A program made the position numbers and the translations under genes. Below, piece by piece: positions 1 to 5,558 of a DNA stretch of 7,591 bases; the first letter of the stretch is position 1; every line of letters begins with the position of its first letter. Source of the stretch: Dehalococcoidia bacterium UBA1332 (GTDB lineage: Bacteria > Chloroflexota > Dehalococcoidia > Lucifugimonadales > Lucifugimonadaceae); NCBI GenBank assembly GCA_002306745.1, contig DBSW01000175.1, forward strand, positions 1 through 7,591, given 5' to 3'. The notes under the pieces are model-generated. The model saw nothing but the letters and a program-made list of their open reading frames with translations. It had not been told where the DNA came from and ran no database searches.

Positions 1-2
1 CG

Positions 3-317
3 TCAGGAGCGTTTGCCACTCTTGACCATCCTTACTTTAGTCCCATCTTCGAGAACTTTTTGACCAGTTCGACCAGCTTTTCCAGTCTCTGGATCGATCA
101 GCATTACATTTGAAAGAGAAATCGGAGCCTCTCCCTGCACCATTCCCGTCTGCGCAATACCAGGTTGCGCTTTAACATGCCGCGTAACAATATTAACGCC
201 TTCTACAACAACCCTATTGTCTGAAAGAAGGACACGTATAACGGCACCGCGTTTACCTTTATCTTTTCCGGATATTACGAGAACTTGATCATCTCGTTTT
301 ATTCGTGCCTGAGCCAT
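3..317 (-). CDS. rplX: 50S ribosomal protein L24
   Basis: L24 is an assembly initiator of the large subunit that binds the 5' region of 23S rRNA and sits near the tunnel exit. The 104-residue protein is complete and of normal length. The KOW motif is at about residues 8-34 (KRDDQVLVISGKDKGKRGAV), followed by GVNIVTRHVKAQPG and the usual EAPISLSNVMLIDPETGKAG, then a basic C-terminus ending KSGKRS. The ATG start is supported by a strong SD. Its stop is TGA, the only one in the window. rplE is expected immediately downstream but lies outside the window. Confidence 0.97.
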   Translation of the reverse strand: MAQARIKRDDQVLVISGKDKGKRGAVIRVLLSDNRVVVEGVNIVTRHVKAQPGIAQTGMVQGEAPISLSNVMLIDPETGKAGRTGQKVLEDGTKVRMVKSGKRS

Positions 318-320
318 TCG

Positions 321-689
321 CTACAAAACCTCCGGTGCCAATGAGACTATTCGCATAAATTGCTTGTTTCGCAATTCACGAGCTACCGGTCCGAAAATTC
401 GAGTACCACGTGGGTTTTCATCATCACCGATAATCACACAAGCATTATCGTCAAATCGGATATATGAACCATCTGGTCGTCGAACCTCTTTAGATGTTCG
501 AACAATCACAGCCCTAACAACCTGATGCATCCGTACAGTGCCACCAGGCTGCGCTTCTTTAACTGTGCATGTAATCACATCACCTAAACTAGCATATCGC
601 CGCGCACTTCCACCAACAACGTTGATACAAAGCACCTCACGCGCACCAGAATTATCGGCGACTTTAAGCCGTGTTTCTCGCTGAATCAC
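321..689 (-). CDS. rplN: 50S ribosomal protein L14 (GTG start)
   Basis: L14 binds 23S rRNA at the subunit interface, where it forms bridges to 16S rRNA with L19 and is the RsfS silencing-factor site in other bacteria. The 122-residue length is exactly standard. Diagnostic segments: MIQRETRLKVADNSGAREVL at the N-terminus, and AVIVRTSKEVRRPDGSYIRF (~60-79) with DDNACVIIGDDENPRGTRIF and GPVARELR. The stretch QPGGTVRMHQVV (48-58) differs from the common GGKVKKGDVV. Start is GTG, which alone restores the family N-terminus and has GAGGA upstream. Stop is TAG, 3 bases before the rplX start, and the last codons PEV contain the rplX SD. In E. coli this gene opens the spc operon; here there is no promoter-sized gap before it. 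Confidence 0.98.
   Translation of the reverse strand: MIQRETRLKVADNSGAREVLCINVVGGSARRYASLGDVITCTVKEAQPGGTVRMHQVVRAVIVRTSKEVRRPDGSYIRFDDNACVIIGDDENPRGTRIFGPVARELRNKQFMRIVSLAPEVL
328..333 (-). promoter_or_regulatory. Ribosome binding site of rplX, inside rplN
   Basis: GGAGGT lies 10 bases before the ATG of rplX and is encoded by the Pro-Glu-Val codons at the end of L14. It is a strong match to the anti-SD. Confidence 0.8.
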
Positions 690-694
690 TTGAA

Positions 695-1018
695 TTATTC
701 CTCAGCCTTTGCAGAATTCGCCACACCAGAAAGTTCGGCCTCACCAACAATGTCGGCGGGCTGAATGTCAGCAACATCGACCTTTTCGAGGATGTCCACT
801 AAACGCCATCGCTTAGTCTTCGATATAGGACGACTTTCTTCAATTAAAACGCGATCGCCAACGCTTGCATCGTTATTCTCATCGTGAACGACGAATTTAG
901 TTAACTTACGACGAGCCTTTTTATATATACGGTCACGTTGGAGCCAAGATACACCGACCACAAGGCTCTTATCGTTTCTGTCTTTCAGAACAGTACCGGT
1001 TTGCTGTTTACGCGCCAA
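695..1018 (-). CDS. rpsQ: 30S ribosomal protein S17 (TTG start, acidic C-terminal extension)
   Basis: S17 is a primary 16S rRNA-binding protein with an OB fold in the body of the 30S subunit. Family features: TGTVLKDRNDKSLVVGV near the N-terminus, KFVVHDENNDASVGDRVLIE (~41-60) and ESRPISKTKRWRLVDILEKV (~61-80). The start is TTG, preceded by a strong SD and a nearby in-frame stop, and it gives MARKQQTGTV, a normal S17 beginning. At 107 residues it exceeds E. coli S17 (84). Residues 81-107 form an extension rich in Asp, Glu and Ala (DVADIQPADIVGEAELSGVA then NSAKAEE), which is acidic and so unlike a basic rRNA-binding tail. Its last codons GAG GAA carry the rplN SD. Stop is TAA, 5 bases before the rplN start. 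Confidence 0.95.
   Translation of the reverse strand: MARKQQTGTVLKDRNDKSLVVGVSWLQRDRIYKKARRKLTKFVVHDENNDASVGDRVLIEESRPISKTKRWRLVDILEKVDVADIQPADIVGEAELSGVANSAKAEE
699..703 (-). promoter_or_regulatory. Ribosome binding site of rplN, inside rpsQ
   Basis: GAGGA lies 9 bases before the GTG of rplN and is formed by the final Glu-Glu codons of S17. It supports the GTG start. Confidence 0.7.
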
Positions 1019-1019
1019 A

Positions 1020-1244
1020 CTACTCTCCCTCTACCTTTACTGCGTTCAATTCAGCAGTAATCTTTCGCTCTTGCATAACAGTATTTATGCGAGCGATAGT
1101 TTTTCGGGTGTTACCTAGTTCGTTAGTGTTGGTCAATTGCATCGTCGCCTTTCGAAACCGCAAGTTCATCAAGGCGCGCTGTTGATCGAGCAACTCTCTA
1201 GAGAGTTCGGCATCATTCAATTGTCGTACTTCACTAATCTGCAT
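1020..1244 (-). CDS. rpmC: 50S ribosomal protein L29
   Basis: L29 is a small two-helix protein beside L23 at the tunnel exit that contributes to the docking of trigger factor and SRP. The 74-residue product has the helical hairpin expected: EVRQLNDAELSRELLDQQRA, then the signature NLRFRKATMQLTNTNELGNT at ~27-46, and TRKTIARINTVMQERK. Start is ATG at 1244; the same frame is closed upstream by a TAG in the spacer, so no longer protein is possible. No clear SD precedes it. The last codons (VEGE, then TAG) hold the SD for rpsQ. One base separates the two genes. Confidence 0.96.
   Translation of the reverse strand: MQISEVRQLNDAELSRELLDQQRALMNLRFRKATMQLTNTNELGNTRKTIARINTVMQERKITAELNAVKVEGE
1025..1031 (-). 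promoter_or_regulatory. Ribosome binding site that fixes the TTG start of rpsQ
   Basis: GAGGGAG is encoded by the last L29 codons and lies 6 bases before the TTG of rpsQ. A stop codon in the rpsQ frame occurs just upstream (1031-1033), with no ATG or GTG between it and the TTG. TTG is therefore the first usable start codon, and the SD spacing agrees. Confidence 0.75.
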
Positions 1245-1300
1245 AATCTGTAAACTCTAGTATAGAATTCTCGGCTTTAGCGGGAATAACTCCCACGCGA
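1245..1300 (-). other. rplP-rpmC spacer, longest non-coding gap
   Basis: This 56-base gap contains, in the mRNA sense, a small hairpin just after the rplP stop (GTGGGA pairing with TCCCGC around a GTTAT loop, six pairs including one G-T). Further on is TATACT (1259-1264), which matches five of six bases of the sigma-70 -10 consensus. No U-run follows the hairpin, so it does not look like an intrinsic terminator. No good -35 lies 16-18 bases upstream of TATACT. No strong SD precedes rpmC; GAG about 10 bases before its ATG is the best available. Confidence 0.4.
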
Positions 1301-1717
1301 TTAAAATTCCTCGTTGCGTGCAACAATTCTGGTTGGAATGTTTAGTTTGTGAGCAGCCCTTCGTAAGGCTTCTCGCGCTGCATCTTCGGGCACATCAGCA
1401 ATTTCATATAACATTCTGCCGCGCCGGACTACCGCAACCCAACGATCCACAGCGCCCTTACCACCACCCATTCGGGTTTCTGCTGGTCGCGAGCTAACTG
1501 GCTTGTCTGGGAATAATCTAACCCAGAGTTGTCCGCCACGTTTTACGTAACCGGTTATCGCACGTCGAGCAGCTTCGATTTCACGAGCAGAAACCCAACC
1601 TGGTTCTTCTGCCTTCAAACCGAATTCTCCATACACCATCGTAGACCCTTTAGTGCGTATACCACCCATCTTGCCACGATGTTCTTTTCTAAATTTTGTT
1701 CTCTTTGGTTGAAGCAC
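1301..1717 (-). CDS. rplP: 50S ribosomal protein L16 (GTG start)
   Basis: L16 is a late-assembling protein that helps shape the A site and central protuberance of the large subunit. The 138-residue length is typical. The sequence opens with the canonical MLQPKRTKFRKEHRGKMGG, has the signature region EIEAARRAITGYVKRGGQLW (46-65), VRLFPDKP, and RMGGGKGAVDRWVAVVRRGR (82-101). The Arg hydroxylated by RoxA in E. coli (Arg81, in AVRMGKGKG) is present here as Arg82. Gly56 replaces the Arg common in the TR motif. The GTG start is the only codon that yields the family N-terminus and lies 2 bases past the rpsC stop. Stop is TAA, followed by the longest spacer in the window (56 bases). Confidence 0.97.
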   Translation of the reverse strand: MLQPKRTKFRKEHRGKMGGIRTKGSTMVYGEFGLKAEEPGWVSAREIEAARRAITGYVKRGGQLWVRLFPDKPVSSRPAETRMGGGKGAVDRWVAVVRRGRMLYEIADVPEDAAREALRRAAHKLNIPTRIVARNEEF

Positions 1718-1719
1718 GC

Positions 1720-2490
1720 TTACCCCCCACCCTCAGCCGATCCAGATGAATCCTGAGCTGGCGAAGAATTTCCGACATCAGATGAATTGTTCTGGTTTTC
1801 CTGTGCGGCTCCAAGTGAAAGACGCGACTGTGCACGAGCTCGCAAGTTTTCAGCGGATGGAATCATGTCTCCAGTGTAGATCCACACCTTTATACCTATA
1901 ACACCAAAGGTCGTCTTTGCTTCAGAAACAGCAAAATCGATCTGGGCCCTCAAAGTGTGCAGAGGGGTTCGACCTTCTTTCTGCTTGTCAGTTCGTGCAA
2001 TTTCAGCTCCACCAAGTCGGCCAGAAACTACAACTTTTATCCCAAGTGCTCCTGATTGCATTGTACGTTGCATAGCCAATCGTACTGCACGCCTATAGGC
2101 AACCCGCCGTTCCAATTGTTCGGCGATCGATTGACCCACAAGTGTTGCATCAAGCTCTGGTTGACGAATCTCTTGAATATTTAATCGAGAACGCTTTTCA
2201 GTAAGCTTCTCAAGGTCACCTCTGAGATCGTCAACGCGTGTTCCACCACGACCAATAATGATTCCCGGACGAGCCGTATTGATCGTAACGACCAGGTCTT
2301 GGGCACCTCTCTCAATCTCTACCCTAGAGATCGCGCCTGAATCAGCATAGCGACCATTAATTAAATCGCGAATTTTCTGGTCCTCTTCAGTTAAGCGCCT
2401 ATAGTCGGAGCTCTTTGCAGCGAACCAATGTGCCCGCCAATCTTGGACCCCACCGAGTCGGAACCCGATCGGATGTGTCTTTTGACCCAT
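1720..2490 (-). CDS. rpsC: 30S ribosomal protein S3
   Basis: S3 forms part of the mRNA entry channel with S4 and S5 and has a KH RNA-binding domain. N-terminus: MGQKTHPIGFRLGGVQDWRAHWFA. The KH domain carries the GxxG loop as GRGG at residues 80-83 (ARPGIIIGRGG). The C-terminal domain has SGRLGGAEIAR (~156-166), EGRTPLHTLRAQIDF (~172-186) and GIKVWIYTGD. At 256 residues it exceeds E. coli S3 (233). The last ~30 residues are a Ser/Asn/Gln/Gly-rich tail (QENQNNSSDVGNSSPAQDSS then GSAEGGG) that is probably disordered. Start is ATG with GAGGT at 2503-2507, 12 bases upstream. Stop is TAA. The terminal Gly codons create a G-run that serves as the likely ribosome binding site of rplP. Confidence 0.98.
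   Translation of the reverse strand: MGQKTHPIGFRLGGVQDWRAHWFAAKSSDYRRLTEEDQKIRDLINGRYADSGAISRVEIERGAQDLVVTINTARPGIIIGRGGTRVDDLRGDLEKLTEKRSRLNIQEIRQPELDATLVGQSIAEQLERRVAYRRAVRLAMQRTMQSGALGIKVVVSGRLGGAEIARTDKQKEGRTPLHTLRAQIDFAVSEAKTTFGVIGIKVWIYTGDMIPSAENLRARAQSRLSLGAAQENQNNSSDVGNSSPAQDSSGSAEGGG
1723..1728 (-). promoter_or_regulatory. Likely ribosome binding site of rplP, in the Gly tail of rpsC
   Basis: A run of six G is formed by the last two Gly codons of S3 and lies 5 bases before the GTG of rplP, with the TAA stop in between. It is not a canonical AGGAGG but can pair with the C-rich anti-SD, and it supports GTG as the start. Confidence 0.6.
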
Positions 2491-2492
2491 AT

Positions 2493-2828
2493 CTAGTTTC
2501 TTACCTCGTCGACTTCAATAGTTATATGACTAGTTGGCCTATCAAAAGCCCCCACTCTACCCCTAGCCTTGGGTCGGTAACGTCGAATCCAAGTTCCTTT
2601 GTCTGCTGTGATTCGGGTAATTTTCAGATCATCTATGGACTGAAGATCATTGTTTTCAGCGTTAGCAGCTGCAGATCTAAGAATTTTCAAGATTTCAGCC
2701 GCTGCAGGACTCGCCATATACCTAAGCATTGGCAGTGCTTCCTTAACCATCTTCCCGCGTATTTGATCCATTACAAGTCGAAGCTTGTAATCAGAAATAC
2801 CTACGTTTTTTGTTCTTGCAATCGCCAT
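2493..2828 (-). CDS. rplV: 50S ribosomal protein L22
   Basis: L22 contacts all six domains of 23S rRNA, and its long beta-hairpin lines the exit tunnel opposite L4. The protein has 111 residues, with the short N-terminus typical of many lineages (MAIARTKNVGISDYKLRLVM), SPAAAEILKILRSAAANAENN at ~40-60, and the hairpin and C-terminal signature RYRPKARGRVGAFDRPTSHI at ~83-102. It starts with ATG two bases after the rpsS stop. The nearest SD-like bases (AGGA) lie about 14 bases upstream, so initiation probably relies on coupling with rpsS translation. The GAGGT for rpsC is encoded in its final DEVRN codons. Stop is TAG. Confidence 0.98.
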   Translation of the reverse strand: MAIARTKNVGISDYKLRLVMDQIRGKMVKEALPMLRYMASPAAAEILKILRSAAANAENNDLQSIDDLKITRITADKGTWIRRYRPKARGRVGAFDRPTSHITIEVDEVRN

Positions 2829-2830
2829 AG

Positions 2831-3109
2831 CTAACCAGTCGTCCTATCGGATCTTCCGATGTGTCCGCGAAAGGTACGAGTCGGCGCAAACTCGCCGAGC
2901 CTGTGTCCTACCATATTTTCAGTAATCAGAACCGGAACGAAACGACGACCGTCATGAATCGCAATCGTAAGACCAACCATCTCGGGCATGATCATTGATG
3001 CACGCGCCCAAGTCTGGATGACATTTCTTGACCCAGAATTCTGAGCGGAAACCACCTTGTTCATCAGTTTTGGGTCAACGTATGGACCCTTTTTGATTGA
3101 TCGTGACAT
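2831..3109 (-). CDS. rpsS: 30S ribosomal protein S19
   Basis: S19 lies in the head of the small subunit with S13 and contacts the A-site finger of the large subunit. The 92-residue length is standard. The N-terminus MSRSIKKGPYVDPKLM and the core signature (DGRRFVPVLITENMVGHRLG, about residues 53-72, then EFAPTRTFRGH) are diagnostic. TWARAS (~33-38) has Ala where Ser is common. Start is ATG behind a spacer with no clear SD. The TAG stop is 2 bases from the rplV ATG. Confidence 0.98.
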   Translation of the reverse strand: MSRSIKKGPYVDPKLMNKVVSAQNSGSRNVIQTWARASMIMPEMVGLTIAIHDGRRFVPVLITENMVGHRLGEFAPTRTFRGHIGRSDRTTG

Positions 3110-3144
3110 TTTTTGCTATATTCACCGCGAAATACTTATCAGAT
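3110..3144 (-). other. rplB-rpsS spacer
   Basis: In this 35-base gap the only SD-like bases are GGTGA, 12 bases before the rpsS ATG, which is too far for a normal SD. The five bases just before ATG are all A. A weak stem (TATTT pairing GAATA around a CGCGGT loop) can be drawn but is not convincing. No terminator or promoter is evident. Confidence 0.45.
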
Positions 3145-3972
3145 TTAGCGGTCATACCTCCGTCGCAGGATAAATTTATCTGTTCTCTTGTTTCGGCGTG
3201 TACGTTTACCAAGAGCTGGCTTACCCCATGGAGTTTTAGGGCCAGGCATACCAATACCTGCACGACCCTCACCACCACCATGTGGGTGAGCTGCTGGACT
3301 CATTACAGACCCACGCACCGATGGACGACGACCTCGCTGGCGACTCCGACCTGCCTTTCCAAGTTTTTCGTTCTTGTGATCGAGATTTGACACTTGACCA
3401 ACAGTCGCGGAACAAGCGCTCAAAAGACGTCTCATTTCGCCTGAAGGCAAACGAAGTAAGGTATAACCACCCTCATGAGCCATCACTTGCGCGACTGCAC
3501 CTGCGCTCTTCACCATCTGTCCGCCCTTACCCGGGGTAACTTCAACATTATGAACAAGTGTACCCGTTGGCAACGAGCCGAGCGATCTACTATTACCAGT
3601 AGCCACGGAAACACCATCTCCGCTAGATACCTTGTCACCAACATTTATACCATCGGGGGCGACTATGTATCTTTTGACTCCATCTTCATATTCCACTAAG
3701 GCTATCCGAGCTGTACGGTTTGGATCGTACTCAATCGTCTTTATAACCGCTGTTCCCTGTTTATCGCGCCTGAAATCAACAACCCTATAGCGACGCTTAT
3801 GCCCACCACCGCGATGTCTGACGGTTATCCGACCACGATTGTTTCTGCCACCTTTTTTATTTAGGGGTGCAATCAAACTTTTTTCAGGTTTGCCTGTCGT
3901 GATGTCATTAAAGTCGTCTGTGACGGTATCACGGCGTCCTGGGGAGGTTGGCTTATATTCATTAAGTCCCAT
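3145..3972 (-). CDS. rplB: 50S ribosomal protein L2
   Basis: L2 is among the most conserved large-subunit proteins; it binds 23S rRNA near the peptidyl-transferase centre and is needed for subunit association. The 275-residue length is typical. Seen here: N-terminal KPTSPGRRD (~7-15), the RNA-binding OB-like region with RHRGGGHKRRYR (~53-63), the SH3-like domain, and the signature RGSVMSPAAHPHGGGEGR (~220-237) followed by PGPKTPWGKPALGKRTRRNK. The residue before the key His (E. coli His229) is Ala (AAHPH) where Asp or Glu is common (DHPHGGG). Start is ATG with GAGGGGG at 3981-3987 in the tail of rplW. Stop is TAA, followed by a 35-base spacer. The family assignment is certain; the meaning of the Asp-to-Ala change is unknown. 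Confidence 0.98.
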   Translation of the reverse strand: MGLNEYKPTSPGRRDTVTDDFNDITTGKPEKSLIAPLNKKGGRNNRGRITVRHRGGGHKRRYRVVDFRRDKQGTAVIKTIEYDPNRTARIALVEYEDGVKRYIVAPDGINVGDKVSSGDGVSVATGNSRSLGSLPTGTLVHNVEVTPGKGGQMVKSAGAVAQVMAHEGGYTLLRLPSGEMRRLLSACSATVGQVSNLDHKNEKLGKAGRSRQRGRRPSVRGSVMSPAAHPHGGGEGRAGIGMPGPKTPWGKPALGKRTRRNKRTDKFILRRRYDR

Positions 3973-3975
3973 TTA

Positions 3976-4260
3976 CTACGCCCCCTCAAACAATTGAATA
4001 GAATCACCGGACTGAAGCAAAACAATTGCCTTTTTCCAATCAGGTTGCTTAGAGGGTCTACGTCCATAACGTTTAACTTTGCCAGGTACAGTCATAGTGT
4101 TGACTTTGACTACCTTCACGTTAAATGCCCACTCAACAGCTTTAGCAATATCATGCTTACTAGCACTGGGATCAACTTCAAATACATAACGACCTTGTTC
4201 ACTTTGGATCGTGCTTTTTTCGGTAACGACAGGACGACGCAGTACTTTAGCGAGGCTCAC
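3976..4260 (-). CDS. rplW: 50S ribosomal protein L23 (GTG start)
   Basis: L23 lies at the exit of the peptide tunnel and is the docking site for trigger factor and the signal recognition particle. The 94-residue protein shows the family layout: LRRPVVTEKS near the N-terminus, YVFEVDPSASKHDIAKAVE, then FNVKVVKVNTM and a basic loop GKVKRYGRRP before WKKAIVLL. The start codon is GTG at 4260-4258, supported by the strongest SD in the window (GGAGGT, 8 bases upstream) and by the correct N-terminal alignment with the family. It overlaps the rplD stop by one base, which suggests translational coupling. The stop is TAG, followed immediately by TAA and the rplB ATG. Confidence 0.97.
   Translation of the reverse strand: MSLAKVLRRPVVTEKSTIQSEQGRYVFEVDPSASKHDIAKAVEWAFNVKVVKVNTMTVPGKVKRYGRRPSKQPDWKKAIVLLQSGDSIQLFEGA
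3981..3987 (-). promoter_or_regulatory. Ribosome binding site of rplB, inside rplW
   Basis: GAGGGGG sits 8 bases before the rplB ATG and forms the Glu-Gly codons at the end of L23 (FEGA). The intervening bases include the TAG TAA double stop. Confidence 0.7.
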
Positions 4261-4895
4261 TATTCTTTACCTCCATCCGACCAAATACTATCTATGGTCT
4301 GTAATGCGTCCTTGGTGACAATAAGGTTCGGAACCCTCACAGTTTCCAAAGGATTCATCAATGATGCTGCCTGAACTTCAACATCAGGTAGGTTGTTAGT
4401 TGATTTAACCACGTTATGATCCGTGGAAGCGGTGACAATAAGTGTCCTACCTTGCAATTTGAAAGTATCTACTAAACTGGTTATAACACTACTTTGTGGA
4501 CCTTCTAGCTTCAAAGAGTCGATTACTGTCACAGACTGATCTCGCAGCTTATCTGACAGAGCGACTCTCAGTGCTTGCCGGCGCATCTTTTTAGGTATCC
4601 GTTGTCTGTGACTTCGTGGATGCGGACCGTGAGCTACCCCACCGCCAATTCTTATTGAAGAACGCCGACTACCTTGCCGGGATGCACCTGATCCTTTCTG
4701 AGGACGAAGCTTTCTACCAGAAAAACTAACTTCTGCCCGTGTCTGTGTATCTTGAGTCCCGCGCCTTTGATTCGCTTGTTGCGCTACCACAACCTGATGC
4801 AGTAGCGCATCATTACTTCCTGCACTCCAGACCTGATCACTAACTTCAACAGATCCCACCACTTTTCCTGTGTTGTTTTTTATTTGCAGATCCAT
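4260..4895 (-). CDS. rplD: 50S ribosomal protein L4
   Basis: L4 binds 23S rRNA domain I early in assembly, and its extended loop lines the peptide exit tunnel beside L22. In E. coli it also represses its own operon through the S10 leader, but no such leader exists here because rpsJ follows fusA directly. The 211-residue protein has the globular N-terminus, the tunnel loop at about residues 43-95 (RKLRPQKGSGASRQGSRR, then GGGVAHGPHPR) and the conserved KKMRRQALRVALSDKL helix (~102-117). The loop departs from the common WRQKGTGRAR...PIWRGG pattern: Trp is missing at both usual places, replaced by LRP and SIRI. Start is ATG, with AGGG at 4903-4906 inside the end of rplC. The stop TAG shares one base with the rplW GTG start, and the final GGA GGT codons (DGGKE) supply the rplW SD. 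Confidence 0.97.
   Translation of the reverse strand: MDLQIKNNTGKVVGSVEVSDQVWSAGSNDALLHQVVVAQQANQRRGTQDTQTRAEVSFSGRKLRPQKGSGASRQGSRRSSIRIGGGVAHGPHPRSHRQRIPKKMRRQALRVALSDKLRDQSVTVIDSLKLEGPQSSVITSLVDTFKLQGRTLIVTASTDHNVVKSTNNLPDVEVQAASLMNPLETVRVPNLIVTKDALQTIDSIWSDGGKE
4269..4274 (-). promoter_or_regulatory. Ribosome binding site of rplW, inside rplD
   Basis: GGAGGT lies 8 bases before the GTG of rplW and is written in the Gly-Gly codons near the end of rplD. It is the best match to the anti-SD sequence seen here and supports GTG as the true start. Its position within the upstream gene and the one-base stop/start overlap point to coupled re-initiation (inference). Confidence 0.85.
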
Positions 4896-5519
4896 TTAAT
4901 TGCCCTGCTTCTCGATACGAACAAGTCCATTTTTGGCGCCAGGCACAGAACCCTTAACAAGGACCACATTCTTATCCACATCGGCAGCAACTACCTTGAG
5001 TCCTTTCACTGTGATTCGGTCGACTCCGTAGTGACCACCCATTCGTGTGCCAGGCCATACACGCCCCGGTGACGAACCAGCACCGATTGAACCCGGCGCT
5101 CGATGCCTATCGGACTGCCCATGGGTTTTTGGTCCGCCACGGAAGTTATAGCGCCTGACGACACCAGCAAAACCGCGCCCCTTAGAGGTTCCAACCACTT
5201 TAACCAGATCTCCTGCTTCAAAAACATCAGCCTTAAGTTCTTGACCAACTTCGAACTTAGACAGATCATCTACATCAAATTCTTGAAGTTGAGCGAAATT
5301 ACCACCCGATCTAGATTGATGTCCAGCGTCCGCACGGTTCAACTTGTTTGCACGACCAAATCCAACCTGAACAGCTTCATAGCCATCCCTAGCCTCTGTC
5401 TTCACCTGAGTAACGGTGCAAGGCCCAACCTCAACCACCGTAACTGGCTCTGCAGTTCCGTCATCATGATAGTAGGTTGTCATTCCGATCTTTCGACCGA
5501 GAAGTCCAGCAATAGTCAT
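4896..5519 (-). CDS. rplC: 50S ribosomal protein L3
   Basis: L3 is an early-assembling 23S rRNA-binding protein whose central loop extends towards the peptidyl-transferase centre. The 207-residue product has the expected N-terminus (MTIAGLLGRKIGMT) and the family signature FAGVVRRYNFRGGPKTHGQS at about residues 117-136, then HRAPGSIGAGSSPGRVWPG and RMGGHYG. The GSIG(A)G(S)SPG segment lacks both glutamines of the corresponding E. coli segment GSIGQNQTPG, so the glutamine that PrmB methylates there appears to be absent. The ATG start gives the canonical N-terminus, although no good SD precedes it. The TAA stop abuts the rplD ATG with no intervening base. The order L3-L4-L23-L2 is the universal S10 operon order. 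Confidence 0.98.
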   Translation of the reverse strand: MTIAGLLGRKIGMTTYYHDDGTAEPVTVVEVGPCTVTQVKTEARDGYEAVQVGFGRANKLNRADAGHQSRSGGNFAQLQEFDVDDLSKFEVGQELKADVFEAGDLVKVVGTSKGRGFAGVVRRYNFRGGPKTHGQSDRHRAPGSIGAGSSPGRVWPGTRMGGHYGVDRITVKGLKVVAADVDKNVVLVKGSVPGAKNGLVRIEKQGN

Positions 5520-5558
5520 TTCGTTTACTTACTTATTTTTTAACTTTAGTTACTTGTT
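5520..5558 (-). other. rpsJ-rplC spacer, A-rich, no clear SD
   Basis: This 39-base gap reads, in the mRNA sense, as a purine- and A-rich stretch with three GTAA copies and stop codons in all three frames. Two further in-frame TAA codons follow the rpsJ TAG. There is no AGGAGG-like element before the rplC ATG; the nearest bases are AAGTAAGTAAACGAA. I see no stable hairpin or U-run terminator. It may act as an unstructured, SD-independent ribosome entry site, which is inference. Confidence 0.5.

Noticed and set aside
1281..1298. Hairpin after rplP as an intrinsic terminator
   Set aside because: The stem has only six pairs including a G-T pair, and no U-run follows; downstream ribosomal genes continue in the same direction.
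2415..2834. Plus-strand open frame of 139 residues opposite rpsC/rplV
   Set aside because: It lies antisense to two certain ribosomal-protein genes, crosses their junction and resembles no family; it is a shadow frame.
3075..3281. Minus-strand frame overlapping the end of rplB and the rplB-rpsS spacer
   Set aside because: It is an out-of-frame reading of the L2 C-terminus with no family resemblance; L2 and S19 account for the region.
3994..4374. Plus-strand open frame of 126 residues opposite rplW/rplD
   Set aside because: It is antisense to two certain genes across their overlap and shows no domain.
5103..5543. Plus-strand open frame of 146 residues opposite rplC
   Set aside because: It is fully antisense to L3, with no recognisable domain and no separate promoter or SD signal.
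5530..5558. A-rich rpsJ-rplC spacer as a promoter
   Set aside because: AT-richness alone is weak evidence, and I found no -35/-10 pair with proper spacing.
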